NCBI RefSeq assembly: GCF_000346465.2
Contig: NC_034009.1
Span: 3,611,803-3,675,802 of the forward strand
DNA from: Prunus persica
Taxonomy: Eukaryota; Streptophyta; Magnoliopsida; Rosales; Rosaceae
Length of the DNA: 64,000 nt
Reading direction: 5' to 3'
Shown: piece after piece, positions 1 through 11,788 of the stretch
Numbering within the stretch: the first letter of the stretch is position 1
How the letters are laid out: each line of letters starts with the position of its first letter
The notes under the pieces: generated by a model
The model's database searches: none
What the model was told of the DNA's origin: nothing
Seen by the model: the letters and a program-made list of their open reading frames with translations, nothing else
Position numbers and translations under genes: made by a program

Positions 1-842
1 TGTTATTAGCAAGGGATGTTAGAGATTGAAAAAAAGTTGTACAAAATGATGTGACAATTTATGTTGATGGTTATATGAATCATGTCATTTTCTCCTGTTC
101 TCTACAAAAGAAGACACTCTTGGTTTTATGGAAAAGGAAGTAGGAGGCTAGAGTTCGCCTGAGTCTCATCTCCAATTTAGAGTTAGCATATATCTGAAAA
201 TTTTGTGCCACACAAAGGAGAATATCAATCAGGCTTTTTTTCTTTCTTTTCGTGGCTTAAGCTACCAGTACCTTGTGCACTTGGAGAATAAAGGAAAGGA
301 GGCTGTTAGATGGGACTTGGGAGCAGAGAGAAGAGACTTCCATGCACAACGCAGATCCCAGGTACCTGTGCTACCAATTTTTACATCAAGCACCTCATAG
401 CTCTGGAACTCCTTAACTTCTTCTGTTTCCGTTTTCGTTATGCGATAAGAGCTCAGTACCGATCGTATATACATATGTGATTTGTGAAACAAAAGTTATA
501 TTACAACATACTAACTGCTTTTTGCAGAGTTCAGCACCATTTAACATGATGCAACAACTTCAGCTTTGTCACAGAAACTACGATTGAAACTGATATCCGA
601 GATGAAGCCTCTTTCTAAGTCATCGAGCGGTTTGGAGAAAACGAACAGCACTGAGGCAATCCTAGATTCCTCTTGTACCTTCACTTCTCCTGCTCTCGTT
701 AAAATGCAACCATATCAAGTAGCTGCTTCACCTCTACATTACAGATTCTCACTCGGGTAATCCTGCATATTGCTCCCACTTTCAATCGGCTTGCTATATG
801 AAAACGAGTGTTGATCATAATATAAAAGTAGTTCTTTCACTT
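1..842. other. Spacer S1: 3' flank of FBT1, first copy of a duplicated non-coding block
   Basis: This block is near-identical to 12,611-13,457 and, with insertions, to 29,962-32,862. In both other copies it directly follows an NLR gene and precedes the 3' end of an FBT gene or its remains. No convincing protein is encoded; the short ORFs here do not stay open in all copies. On the plus strand there is a splice-donor-like CAG/GTA near 361 and an acceptor-like pyrimidine tract plus GCAG near 527, so a spliced non-coding transcript or a long NLR 3' UTR is possible. The homologous stretch is cut by the window edge at base 1. Confidence 0.75.
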
Positions 843-3085
843 TTATGCCTCAGATTCTCTCTCGCGTCTGTAGATAAAAGCTGAACCATATACCACTCTA
901 CCGACCCTTCTACTTTTCTGACTTCTTCTACTCAAACCTCTCTTCCTCTCCTTCCCAACAACAGCTTCTGACATGGGTAAATTACAAAGCCATCCTAAAG
1001 GAAGTAAAGCCGCAATGAACTGTACCAGAATTCCAAAAGGCAGGCTTGAGTAGTCGCCTGCTGTTACTCCAATCAGAGAAGCCAATCCAACGCCTAAAAA
1101 CCCACTAGCTATTGATGATAAACACAAGGCTGATGCTAAGAAAGAAGTCAGAGATCCTTCACAACCTCGAGGACATAAACTCGCAAATAGCACTGTGAAT
1201 GGTAAGATTTTGAATTGCGCAATAATTTCTGCTAACCCCGAAAAACAAAGAACAAACACCTCATTCGGAATCCCCAGTCTAACATTGATCTGTCTTACTA
1301 AAAGAAGGTCAAGAAGAAGTGAAAAGGCATATACAAGTTGCACCACACCAACCAACTTTCTCATGGGAACTTTTTTCCAATAACGGTCATAAAGTACGGC
1401 AGTGGAAAGAAGCATCAATTGGCCAATCACTCGAGACATGCCAATGACTGAAGGATCAAGATGTAGACATTGTGTTTGGTAGCAAAAGATGGAACCTGAC
1501 AGGACGGGAACCATGGCAATAGAAGCTACTATCCAAGTAAGAGGATGAACAATACTTTCCTCTTGAATTCCCATCATCAGCTCAGAAAATTGTTTTCTAG
1601 TACTTTCAAAGATTGGCTTCCTTATAAGATAGTGATCTGGCAATTTTGGTAAACCAAGAGATTCCTCTCTTATTCTCAATGAAATTGCAAGTTGAGCGGA
1701 AAGTAACACTGAAAATACGAGAAACATGGTTCTTGGTGGTGTTTTCATTAAGAAATATCCACCTATTAAGTTACCAAGGATTCCACCAGCAGCTGATGCC
1801 ATGAATGCATAAGATTGGAGGCCTTTCATGTTTTTTTCTTGCCCGTACTCTGCAACAAGAGCATCCTGTGCTACTTCTGTAATGGATGCTCCAAGATTAC
1901 TAAGAAGAACACATGCCATAAGGGTAGGAAGGGCTTTACCTGCAACAGGGATAACTGCCATTGGCCCCCAAGATAGGACCTGTAAAAGAACTGAAAATTT
2001 GAACTCCATTAGAAATAGCCCATAGGTTTTTAGAGGACAAATATACCCTTCTTTTTTAATTGCCTTTCCAAATGGTTCATATTACTTTCTGATTGATACC
2101 TATGTTAACACACCATTAAACAGTGTTTTTAGGTTCCACTTCAACATTGTTGCAACTTGCAAGGAAAGCAGTATAAGGTTAAGCTACCTTTTACAGGGAT
2201 ATGAGCACAAAAAGCAGTAGAATTTGTCCAATTTAAAGAGAGAAGTTTCCTTATATTTAGGAATCTAATAAGTTTTTGTCTCCACAGATTAACCAAAGAA
2301 ATTGTGCACATGGAAGAGACAAATAGAATCTCTAGCATAATCAAAATGGGAAGAAAAGAGCAAGAAAGCAAACCAAGCAAAGGAAAGAATAAAAACAACA
2401 TAAACAAGCAACCTGAACAAAAAGCACAAACAATATGACTTAACATTTAAAAATGAACAGATTTCTCTACAACAATGACAGATAACAGAGCACATGAATA
2501 TATTAAAACAGGGAACTATCAACAAAATTGACAAAAACGGAATGACATCAATGAAATAAGGCAAGGGAATTGTAACTAACCTCCAATGGAAATATAAGGT
2601 AATCTATGCGCACCAGAAATGTAAAGAGCATCAGAAAGGATTCCATAAAAGGGTTTGGCCACCATGGGAAGGTTACCAGAATGCTGTACGAGCTGCAATG
2701 TTGAGGGGTGCATGTTCAGATTGTGAGCCATGTGGAAGTTCAAAGCCAGCCATGGAAAGCACCTAAAACCTTGCATCCAGTACCCAAATCCACACAGAAA
2801 CAACATTTGCTGACTACCCAGTTGGGGAAAACCTCTTGTTTCCCCATGAATCCTGCTCCTCTTGGTTTTTCTGTAAATAAATTGAGTTGGGTTTATCAAG
2901 ATGGGGCTTCTGAGCTGGGTTTTGGGTTCTGTTGCGTTCACCGGGCTGTTAATGGTGTCTGGGTTTTGGCGGTGAAAACTAAGGATAGGATTTAAGTGAA
3001 AAGGACGTTGCTTTGTTGAAGGTCTGAGGACTTTTGGGCTTATTGTTGTCCATGGATTTTCAGAAGAAACTGATGAATAAATCAT
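843..3085 (-). CDS. Probable folate-biopterin transporter, chloroplast type (FBT1, intact)
   Basis: Two exons, 3085-2581 and 1990-843, give a protein of about 550 residues. The intron has GT at 2580 and its acceptor AG at 1992-1991; this acceptor restores the family motif around LLQVLSWGP across the junction. The acceptor 11 bases downstream would break the frame. The first about 70 residues are rich in Ser, Thr, Pro and basic residues, as in a plastid transit peptide. Then come the hydrophobic FBT/BT1-family segments with markers such as GYWMQGFRCFPWLALN, the FYGILSDA loop and RGCEGSLTSF near the last helices. The family belongs to the major facilitator superfamily and moves folates or pterins over the chloroplast envelope; the substrate here is inferred. 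A disrupted paralogue lies at 13,458-22,775. The start is the first ATG of exon 1. No premature stop is seen. Confidence 0.88.
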
Positions 3086-3381
3086 GGTATATTACTAATT
3101 TGGTACTTCTAAAAAGAAAAATGCAAAACCAAGAAAGAAAGGGAATGAGGTGCCTCTATAAACCTCTCTATATGCTTCTATTTTATATGCAGTATTGGCT
3201 GAAAGTAACAATGAGGAAAAGTAGTAGTGTGGAAAAGACAAGAGACTTTGTTATTTAATAAATAATATAAGCTGGCAGCTGAATCGCTCAAAGAAGAAGA
3301 AAGAATATGCTTGCTTGTTAATGGAGAGATCTAGAGAAGTGTATGACTGTAGTGAAGGGGTTTAGACTTTTAGTAATTTTG

Positions 3382-3421
<40 letters not shown>

Positions 3422-3900
3422 TAGAGAGCATAGCCTCCTGATCTAGAGAAGTGTATGGCTGATGGATACCTTGTTTTTGGAGTTGGGTTTGTCTTTGTCT
3501 GTATATGGTGTACTTATTTTGCTTGTCTGTATTGTCTTGCTTTCTTTTGGAAATTGGGAGGTTTGGCCATGTGTTTCACACGCGCCCCTGTGGAGCGAGT
3601 GGGTCCGAGGAAATAGGGAGGGGCCAGCACACGGGAGTGGTGAGGGTGAGGGTAGGCCCTACATGTTGATTTGTTTTAGGTCAATTTTGTGGATCTGACT
3701 CTGACCCGACCCAATCAGCGGAGAGGATCTGAGTAGTAGATGGACTGATTGGGACTGCATACGAGATGTTGGATATGGACCGTCCCTTTTTGGACAAACT
3801 GTTGGGAGTTTCACACGCGCGGCAGGCACCGAATGTAAGGTTGGTAGAGGAGCATAGCGCGTGGGCTTATAATATCGGGTCATTTTGTTGTGAATTTAGT
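3086..3900 (-). other. FBT1 5' flank (F1), presumed promoter region
   Basis: Upstream of FBT1 and homologous to 22,776-23,250 upstream of the broken FBT2. It holds a GA microsatellite (3386-3419) that FBT2 lacks and an AT-rich stretch around 3250-3275 that could serve as a TATA-like region for minus-strand transcription. I cannot fix a transcription start. No gene is seen. Confidence 0.5.
3386..3419. repeat. (GA)n microsatellite
   Basis: About 17 uninterrupted GA units in the FBT1 upstream region. It is absent from the homologous flank of FBT2. Confidence 0.95.
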
Positions 3901-4048
3901 AAATTTATTTCGCTGTAGAGCATCTAAGTTAACGGCATGTGGCATTATCTAAATAATTTAGTAATCTAATCAAGTCTCCAGCCTTCTTCCACCGTTGGAG
4001 TCGCGTTCAGAGTTTTTTTTTTCTTTATACAAGTGAGGGTTTAAATTA

Positions 4049-4419
4049 AGGCTTATTTATTGTAATGATACTTGAAATTTCGGTCAAATTTCATTTTCTT
4101 CTTCCAAACTTAAAATGATTCATTTTCATCCCTTGATCGTAGTTTGGTTATTCACTTTGCTCCCTATCGTCAATTCCATCTAAAAGTCTGTTAACTTTGA
4201 TGACGTGGTAGGAGTGTTTTTATAATTTTGCACACATGGATCATCATCCACCAATTAGATGAGTGATGTGGCAAGTGGAGTCCACCACCACATAAAAAAT
4301 AACTAAATATTCTAATAATTAAAAATAACTATAAATTAAATTAAATAAGAAAAGAAATTCAAATAATTAAAAACTGTACCCGATACACAATCCAACTCCC
4401 TCCCACCAAGATCCCACCA

Positions 4420-4466
<47 letters not shown>

Positions 4467-4522
4467 TTCGTAAGTGGGAGGCTCTAGGATTCATATCAGA
4501 GGACACTACAATAAATAAGCCT
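4049..4522. mobile_element. Small TIR transposon (MITE-like)
   Basis: The ends are inverted: AGGCTTATTTATTGTA at 4049-4064 and its complement at 4507-4522. They are flanked by a direct 7-base repeat TAAATTA (4042-4048 and 4523-4529). The 474-base body has no coding capacity and contains a CT microsatellite at 4434-4463. The TIR and target duplication show a non-autonomous DNA transposon; the superfamily is not clear from the duplication length. Confidence 0.65.
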
Positions 4523-4529
4523 TAAATTA

Positions 4530-5984
4530 ATTTAATATTTAAGGAGAGAAATTAGAATTTGCGTATAAAAGAAGAGTCAGCTCACGGCTATAATCAGTTG
4601 ACTTAATTCATATCCCCAGATTTAGAATATTAAGAGCAAAATTACAATCATGATGGAATTTTAAATGCAACTGAAAAATTCGCCATTTTCACTAAGGTAA
4701 TGGAGGAAGGTGGGTACTGAACTTTGATGCCAAAGGATCAAATGTTAATCAATTTATATTATAATGCATGTATGATGTATCCATATGTTAATATTATTCT
4801 CTAGATTCATGATATATAAAGTCTCTTATTCACTCATATTAGAACACATGAATTGATAACATCACGTGATAGTGTGACAATCAAATTTTAGAATTTCTCT
4901 CTTATATAATGTGTATGCACACATGTCAACGTCTTAATTGTTGAAAAGAAATGAAATCTTTGGCCTGAATTTAACTAAATGACTGACGCACACATTATTT
5001 AGGAAATATGACTTCATAAAGAACTTTGGTGTGTAACATTACTTCTCAACTAACATTGCATTATACACAAACGTTGTTGGGTGCATGGGGTTTCTGAACC
5101 TCGCCCATAGGGCTTAAGGCCAATCACTTGTACTAAAAAAAATCATCTTTGCTTAAAAACAAGAGTAATACAATGTGCAATCGATGTACGTAACGTCCTC
5201 TAATTTCCAAATGCTACGACTTATTGTAATGTTGTCACCAAAACTATAACTAATTCATAGCGTTATGGTTGTAATGTATGTTTGTAATGTTCACCCTATT
5301 TTTCATTTCTTCATTCAAGAAGACGAGAGCAAACCCCAGGGGAAAGTGCCCCTCATGTAAGCAAAACTCTCATTCTTTTGAGTACCCTTCACTCAAGACG
5401 AGACCATTAATGATTTCTAAGTTTTCCTCTGACTTTTTGTTGTTTTTTTAAAGAAAATCTTTCACTGAACAAAGCGAACCCAAATATATAAAGTGAGGTA
5501 CACACTGGTGCCACGGCATGCACATGCTCAGAATTGCTGAAGGTGGAGTATGATTATAATTAGTCTACTCCCATTCAGTTGCGAGATATGCAAAATGACT
5601 GAAATCAGCATGAAAATGTTTCTGAGATGCCTAACTATTCAGATGTTTCTGAGATACCTATCTTTAAATCTTTTGGTTCCTGACAATATAAATCAAATCA
5701 TCTAAAAGCAGAACGATTTTTCAACTCAAAATTTCACTCATGGCCTCAAAAGAAGAAGGATCATACATTCATTCACAAGAGAATCAGGAAACTTTATTCA
5801 TTTGTAAAACTGACATCAGTAAGAATTTGTACATCAGTGCTTCAGCCAAAAAGAATGTCTTAAGAGAATTGACATCTGGAAACTATGATCAAGAATGGAA
5901 CAACCTAAGAATGAGACCAGTGTGACTGAATTGGAAATGAAAAAGCCAAACCCAAGAATGATTGGATAACTGGGAAATGGATAT
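4530..5984. other. Intergenic, no gene recognised
   Basis: AT-rich sequence between the small TIR element and the 3' end of the three-exon gene. Short ORFs (for example 5740-5925) lack any recognisable domain and probably overlap the 3' UTR of the minus-strand gene. No further repeat structure was noticed. Confidence 0.6.
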
Positions 5985-7171
5985 CTACATGAGCTTGTAG
6001 TAACACTCTCCTCCACTGAGAAGGAACTGATAGGCTTTGTCACAGTGACACCTGAAGTGAATGACCAAGCAGTCATCCTTCTTCTCCACGCTCACAGATT
6101 CAGCAAATTCTTTCTCACACTCATCCTGCCACAACAACAAAAATGCTTAATTCGCATATTAAAGAATCTGAAAATACAAAGTTAGTGATTGGTTTGATTG
6201 ATCGGTTAGAAAGCCATGAAAAATGGAAGAGAAATCAAATTTTCTATCTTGATGTTAGATTATGAAGACCCAAGAAATCATATTTCTATCTGTTTTTTCA
6301 TTTTCTTTGTGATCTTGTTTGTGGGAAACCCAGTATTCTTGAAAACTAAACAGAGAACACAATACCTCAGCAGCACCAGTATTGTTATGAAAATCTTGAT
6401 CAGTGGCATCAACAGCCTGTACTTGTGCTTCTTCTTCCACTGCCTGCTGTTGCTCATCTTCATCTTGTTCCATCAAGTCCTCTTCACGCATCAGTTGCTG
6501 GCACCAATGGCTCATCTCTCTGAGGCGATCCTTCATCCTCCTCAGCCTCTGCAACAACAGTTTTCCCCAAACCCATTTCAATAACAACTCAAAAATAAAA
6601 CAATAAAGAACCGAGCTTTCTAACAGATTACAACATAAGATTCCCCAAAACCCATATCAGCAAAAACCCCAAAAAGAGAGAGAGACTCAAGCTTTTCACA
6701 GATTAGAACATTAGAGAATGAAATTCAAGAAAATTTTCCGACCTTGGAATTGGGAGTGTCAATGTCGGTGCCCAGGTCTTGGGAGGAGGTGGAGAAGCGT
6801 GAGGAGGCCTTGGCAGGAGAGGGATTGATATCCGAGACGGAGCGGCGGAAGGTGTGAGGAGGAGGCAGGGGAGGCAGTGCATGAGTCGGGGAATGGGATG
6901 GAGTCTTGGGGCAGTGGTGGCGATCAGGAGAGTACGGAGGAGTGAAATTGGACAGAGAACCGCCGCAGGTAGAAGCAGAGGAAAGGGAAGGATCAAAGAA
7001 TGATGGGTTGGCGGCGGTGGCAGAAGGAGGATTGCAAGGATCGGACATGCAGCGGCGAAGAAGAGGGAGAGAGATCTTGTGATAGCCATTGCAAGGGAGA
7101 GAAGGGTCTGGTTCTGGGTTAGGGTTGCTAGGCAAGGAAGATGGTGGATCGTTTTGGTGGTGGTGGTTCAT
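5985..7171 (-). CDS. Unrecognised plant protein, three exons, Ser/Pro-rich with acidic coiled segment and conserved-looking tail
   Basis: Exons 7171-6743, 6548-6366 and 6125-5985 join in phase 0 with GT-AG introns and give about 250 residues. The N-terminal 140 residues are low-complexity, rich in Pro, Ser and His, with two basic-Ser motifs (RRCMSDP and RRSVSD) that resemble kinase or 14-3-3 sites. Exon 2 encodes an amphipathic segment starting RLRRMKDRLREMSHW followed by a Glu/Gln/Asp-rich stretch, probably a coiled coil. Exon 3 encodes a compact tail with four Cys residues and ending in CYYKLM. I do not recognise the family. An upstream in-frame ATG at 7234 exists, but a TATA box at 7263-7269 places the likely transcription start very near it, so I prefer 7171. 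The gene lies between FBT1 and tRNA-Lys, and the second array unit lacks it. Confidence 0.72.
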
Positions 7172-7262
7172 GGTGTTTGATTTTTCTGATTCTTGGTTTC
7201 TAGGAAGCTCAGGGATTTGGAATTTGATTTGCAAGTTGCAGAGGAAAATGGAGGGAGTTTGT

Positions 7263-7269
7263 TTATATA
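7263..7269 (-). promoter_or_regulatory. TATA box of the three-exon gene
   Basis: TATATAA on the minus strand, about 95 bases upstream of the chosen ATG at 7171. A start of transcription about 30 bases downstream fits a short 5' UTR and argues against the ATG at 7234. Confidence 0.55.
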
Positions 7270-7400
7270 GAGAGGAAGAAGTTTAATGGGCAAAACAACA
7301 GTCAACAGTTGACAGTTAAACAAGCCGTTACATTTGGCGCCACATAAAAAAGACACGTGCTTTAGTATAACTAGAGGAAAACGACAACAATTAACAACAA

Positions 7401-7473
7401 GCCCGTCTAGCTCAGTTGGTAGAGCGCAAGGCTCTTAACCTTGTGGTCGTGGGTTCGAGCCCCACGGTGGGCG
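7401..7473 (+). tRNA. tRNA-Lys (anticodon CTT)
   Basis: A 73-base cloverleaf without intron. The acceptor stem GCCCGTC pairs with GGTGGGC (one G-T and one T-G pair), with discriminator G. The D-arm carries box A (TAGCTCAGTTGG), the anticodon loop reads CTCTTAA with anticodon CTT, and box B is GGTTCGAGCC. A T-run starting at 7478 provides a Pol III terminator. No CCA is encoded, as expected for a nuclear gene. Confidence 0.96.
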
Positions 7474-7529
7474 TTTGATTTTTATTTTTTATTTTTGCTA
7501 CTTTTAACTCTAACACCACATTTGTATGG

Positions 7530-8060
7530 GTTCAAACCATTCCACAAATATATTGGGTGGGAAAGTACAACACAAATTTTAAAACTAAAATAAGTCTGAT
7601 AGAAATTGGTTGGTCTTCCGCCTAACTGGTTTCTAGTAGAAATTTTCTACTACTTCCTTCCTCTTCTTCTTTCACTTTCCGGTTGCAGTTTCTTTGCTTC
7701 TAATCGTTTCGGGGAGCAAAGAGCAAGCCATACAACACGTGCTGCAACCTAGTTATTTTCTAGATAATGCGTACAGACTACTAATAAGGCTTCTTCTCCA
7801 TCGAATGTGAAGATTGTCCGCAACAGGTTTGAGGATCAAGGTGACAGGTCAAAATGTGCTTCCAATAGCGAGTGAACTTCCATTAGGGAAGACAGCTTGA
7901 AATCTGGTTTGAAATCGTATTCTGGAGAGTCATACCTCCCACTTGCATTAATCAAGCATGCAACAGCTCCTGCTCGCTTCCCACAAGCCACCTGCAAAGT
8001 CAGGCAATTCTTCATAAGCATTTCCAATTCAATATGCTTGTTCTAATTCGATCCATCAGA
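7530..8060 (-). pseudogene. HAD-hydrolase gene fragment H1 (last exon only)
   Basis: Duplicate of the 3' end of the HAD gene at 33,231-35,672. The last exon is at 7991-7836 with its acceptor AG and its stop codon, but the other four exons are absent. The exon lacks 9 bases present in the intact gene and has altered residues around LINASGR (LLDESGR in the intact copy). The downstream flank also lacks about 65 bases found at 32,890-32,955. It lies between tRNA-Lys and NLR1 and marks one unit boundary of the array. Confidence 0.85.
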
Positions 8061-8375
8061 TGCAGACCCTACTACAGTTAGGGACAGCATTCGTACTACA
8101 AGTACCATTTAGTGATCTTTGTAATTTTTTTCTTTTTCTTTACTAAATTCAGGTCTTACTAATGTAAAGTGATCTAAGAGCCTCATCTGGCTTACATGCA
8201 ACGGGTGTTGTGGTAGCTGCGGCTTGGACTTGACATTGGGAAAGTATGCCGAAGAAGCTCTGCATTTGCCAAGACAATTTTACCAGTTTGAATAAATAAA
8301 TAGACAGCAACTTTCTTGCAAGAAGACGAAAGCAGAAATAAAAATAAGTTCGAAAAAAATAAAAATTATATTCTA
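8061..8375. other. NLR1 upstream region
   Basis: No gene. It contains a short stretch (about 8200-8270) resembling the region downstream of the NLR genes near 12,250 and 29,455, so a scrap of the NLR 3' region seems to have been copied here. Confidence 0.45.
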
Positions 8376-8480
8376 TTTTAAAACAAGGTGTCACCTACTA
8401 CAGCTTGCATTACATTATATTTTAGAACAAGGTGTCCCCTGCTACAGCTTGCATTACATTATGTTTTAGAACAAGGTGGT
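8376..8480. repeat. Tandem repeat, 44-base unit, about 2.4 copies
   Basis: Units begin at 8376, 8420 and 8464 with the shared core AACAAGGTG and, in the first two, CAGCTTGCATTACATTAT. It lies about 130 bases upstream of NLR1. The NLR2 upstream region has one related stretch only. Confidence 0.8.
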
Positions 8481-8608
8481 CGGAAAACGACAAAGTTGAT
8501 GAGTTCTTGTTGGGTTCAAATTGAACCAATTTGACCAATTGGCTGCAAATTAGATCTGGAGGTTTAGTTGTTTTCGTTTTGGCGAAGAGAGAGTAAGTAG
8601 TAGAGAGA

Positions 8609-11600
8609 ATGGCCGAGGCAGTTGTTTCCTTTGTGCTCGAAAGTGTCAGAGACTTCACCATTCAGGAAGCCAAGTTCTTGTCCGGAGTCAGCCAACAAGC
8701 TGAGGTCGTACAAACTGAGCTACAATTGATGCAGGGCTTCCTCAAAGATGCAGATGCAAGACAAGGACAAGATGAAACAGTCCGTATTTGGGTTGCCAAG
8801 ATTAGAGATGCTGCTTATGATTTGGAGGATGTCATCCAAACTTATGGCTTGAAAGTGGTTTCCAAGAAGAAAAGAGGTGTGAAGAATGTTTTGAGAAGAT
8901 TTGCCTGCATCTTCAATGAAGGGGTTGATGTTCACAGGATTGGGAAAGAAATTGAGAATATCACCACCAGAATTTCTGAGTTGAGGTCGAATTTGCAGAA
9001 GTATAACATAAAGGAACTAACAACGGACAGAGACGGTAATGATGGTGAATCTTCCTTCCAATTGCAAGAGAGGCTAAGGAGAACTCGTTCTCATGTTGTT
9101 GAATGTGATGTTGTTGGGTTAGAGTCCAACGTTGAAGAATTGGTTATGCATTTAGTGAAAGATGAAAATCGTCATCGAGTTGTATCTATTTGGGGTATGG
9201 GCGGTTTAGGGAAGACCACCCTTGCAAGACAGCTTTATCATAACAAAAAAGTAAGGCAACATTTTCATAGTTTTGCTTGGGTCTGTGTATCTCAACGTTT
9301 TCAAGTAAGAAATGTTTGGGAAGGAATTTTAATTGAGCTCATTTCTGCAACCAAGGAACAAAAACAAGAAATTAAGGACATGACAGATGATGAAATAGCA
9401 AAGAAGCTTTTCCTTGTTCTGCAAGAAATGAGATGTTTGGTGATACTTGATGACATATGGAGAATCGAGACATGGAATCTTTTGAAGGATGCATTTCCAA
9501 ATGTGAAAACAGAGAGCACAATATTGCTTACAACACGCAATCAAGCAGTAGCTTTGCCCTCGAATAGAAGTGCTTTTCTCCACGAACTCCAGGCACTAAA
9601 TGAGAAAAAGAGCTGGGAACTATTTGAGAAGATAGCAATATCTGGAAGGGCTGATATCGGTAATTCTCACCCTTACTCTTTTCTTTTCCAGGTTCTTAGT
9701 TATATAGCAAGCCACATAGAAACCATTACACTGCATATGACACAACTTATGTAGTGTTTTTTTTTTTTTTTTTTTCATTCATTGTTGGGATTACCCTCTA
9801 CAATTTTTTTAATATTGACACAACTTGGTCACACATTTGTTAGGTAGCAGATGATTTATCTTACCGCAAAAAAATTATTGTCCAGATTTAATTTTGAATG
9901 TTTTCCATTTGGCATGTGTTATAAAATCCAAACTTATAATGGAATTTCACAATTTTAATTTTTAATCATTCGAGCAAGGGATACACACCACAAGAATGAA
10001 TTTGATTTTTATTTCTTTCTTATTTTTCAGATTTGGGAATTTTCACAAAGAAGAGAGAATTAGGAATGAAGATGCTTCGACACTGTGCAGGCTTGCCATT
10101 AGCCATTATTGTGCTTGCCGGAGTTCTAGCAAGAAAAAACACCGTTAGAGAGTGGGAGAGAGTGCATGAGAATGTTCATGAATACATAAGGAGAGGGATA
10201 GGTCATGAAGAAGAATATGAAGGTGCATCATGGGTTTTGGCATTGAGTTATGATGACCTACCGTATTACTTAAAACCATGTTTTTTATATTTAGGTCATT
10301 ATCCTGAAGACTCTGAGTTTTTGGTGAGCGAATTGACGAAGTTATGGGTGGCAGAAGGTCTTATCTCCTTAAGACAACAAAGACATGGTTCGAGGGAAAC
10401 AATGGAGGATATAGCACATGATTACTTAAGTGAGTTGGTGGAAAGGTGTTTGGTTCAAGTGAGAACAAGTGGTTCAACTGGAACAATTAAAGGTTGTCGA
10501 ATCCATGATCTTGTACGAGACATGTGTTTGTTAAAGGCAAAAGAGGAAAGCTTTCTCCAGATTAACAATTCTTTGCAAGAAAATAATTCTTCTGTGGCAG
10601 CCGAGGCAGCACAATTGGGGAAAATTCGAAGACTTGCAATTTACTTGGATGAGAAGGCAGATAGGTTGGTTTCTTCAAGAGATGAAACAAATGGGCACGT
10701 AAGGTCTCTTTTATACTTTTTTCCACAAGGATGGATGCCAAGAAATATAGAAGGATTACTATCTCCTTTGAAGGATTTCAAAGTGCTTAGAGTTTTGAAA
10801 GTTGAATGTCTTAATCAAGTAGAAGTTGAGTTGCCAAGTGAAATTGGAAATATGGTACACTTACGGTTTCTAAGTGTGAAGTGGAGCGATATAAAAAAGT
10901 TTCCGCCATCCCTAGGTAATTTAGTATGCTTGCAAACTCTTGATTTTCGTGTTTCAAATTATGTCGCTGTGGTCATCCCAAATGTGATAATGAAGATGAA
11001 ACAATTAAGACATTTATATTTACCGAGGAATTACAGAGCAAAGGGTAAGCTGGAGCTGTCTACTTTTGGCCATCTACAGACCTTATATAACCTTTCAAGT
11101 GAGTATTGTGATTTGAAAGATGTTGGCAGATTAACCAATCTTAGAAAACTGGTGATAATAGTGTCAAGCACTTTGCAAAATATGGAGGAAATCTTAAAAT
11201 CTACGGGCAACACGCTTAACCGTATTCGGTCTCTACTTGTGTTTGTGGACAAACAATAGCTGTGAAGAGCAAGCTATGCAAATAGTATCAAGCTGTCGCG
11301 GTATATACAAATTGAAGTTGCAAGGCCCAACCGCAGAATTACCGAAAGAGCTCCACAAGTATCCAAACCTCACCAAGTTAGAATTGGCTAGGTGTGGTCT
11401 CAAGGAGGACCAAATGGGAATACTAGAGAAGCTGCCAAACCTAACGACTCTGAACCTTAAGAGTCAAGCTTTCAAGGAGAATACAAAGATACTGGTTTTC
11501 TCCAAAGAAGGCTTTCCTTCTCTTCAATATCTTTTCGTTAATGGTATGTTCGGAATAACAGAGTGGAGAGTAGAGGAAGGAGCCATGCCTCGTCTCTGTC

Positions 11601-11788
11601 GATTGAACATCACGTATTGCTCGGGATTGACTACACTCCCAGATGGGCTGAGATATCTTACTAATCTCAGGGAATTAACCATCAGAGGGATGCGTAAAGA
11701 GCTCCACCGTCGGATTGAGGAAGATGGAGAGGATTTCTATAAAATTCAACATGTACCTTCCCTTGTAATTGGAGAACCGATGCAGTGA
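8609..11788 (+). pseudogene. CC-NB-ARC-LRR disease resistance gene, copy 1 (NLR1; single frameshift in LRR)
   Basis: Exon 1 (8609-9659) encodes an Rx-type coiled-coil domain and most of the NB-ARC domain: P-loop GMGGLGKTT (about 9196-9222), RNBS-A with FAWVCVSQ, kinase-2 LVILDDIW and RNBS-B ILLTTRN. An intron 9660-10,030 falls before GLPLA, as in RPP13/RPP8-like genes of the At1g50180 type. Exon 2 (from 10,031) has GLPLA, an MHD variant reading IHD, and leucine-rich repeats. An extra A near 11,251 relative to NLR2 shifts the frame and gives a stop at 11,259; the rest of the LRR continues in another frame to 11,788. NLRs sense pathogen effectors in the cytoplasm. All NB-ARC motifs are intact, so it may be a recent pseudogene, a truncated receptor or a sequencing error. 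Confidence 0.85.

Noticed and set aside
6255..7089. Plus- and minus-strand ORFs overlapping the three-exon gene in other frames
   Set aside because: The chosen frame joins three exons in phase 0 with clean splice sites; the alternatives run into intron or are Pro/Leu-rich shadows.
8422..8661. Minus-strand ORFs over NLR 5' ends (also 25,335-25,562)
   Set aside because: They are the complement of the conserved NLR start and promoter; similarity between copies is explained by the NLR duplication.
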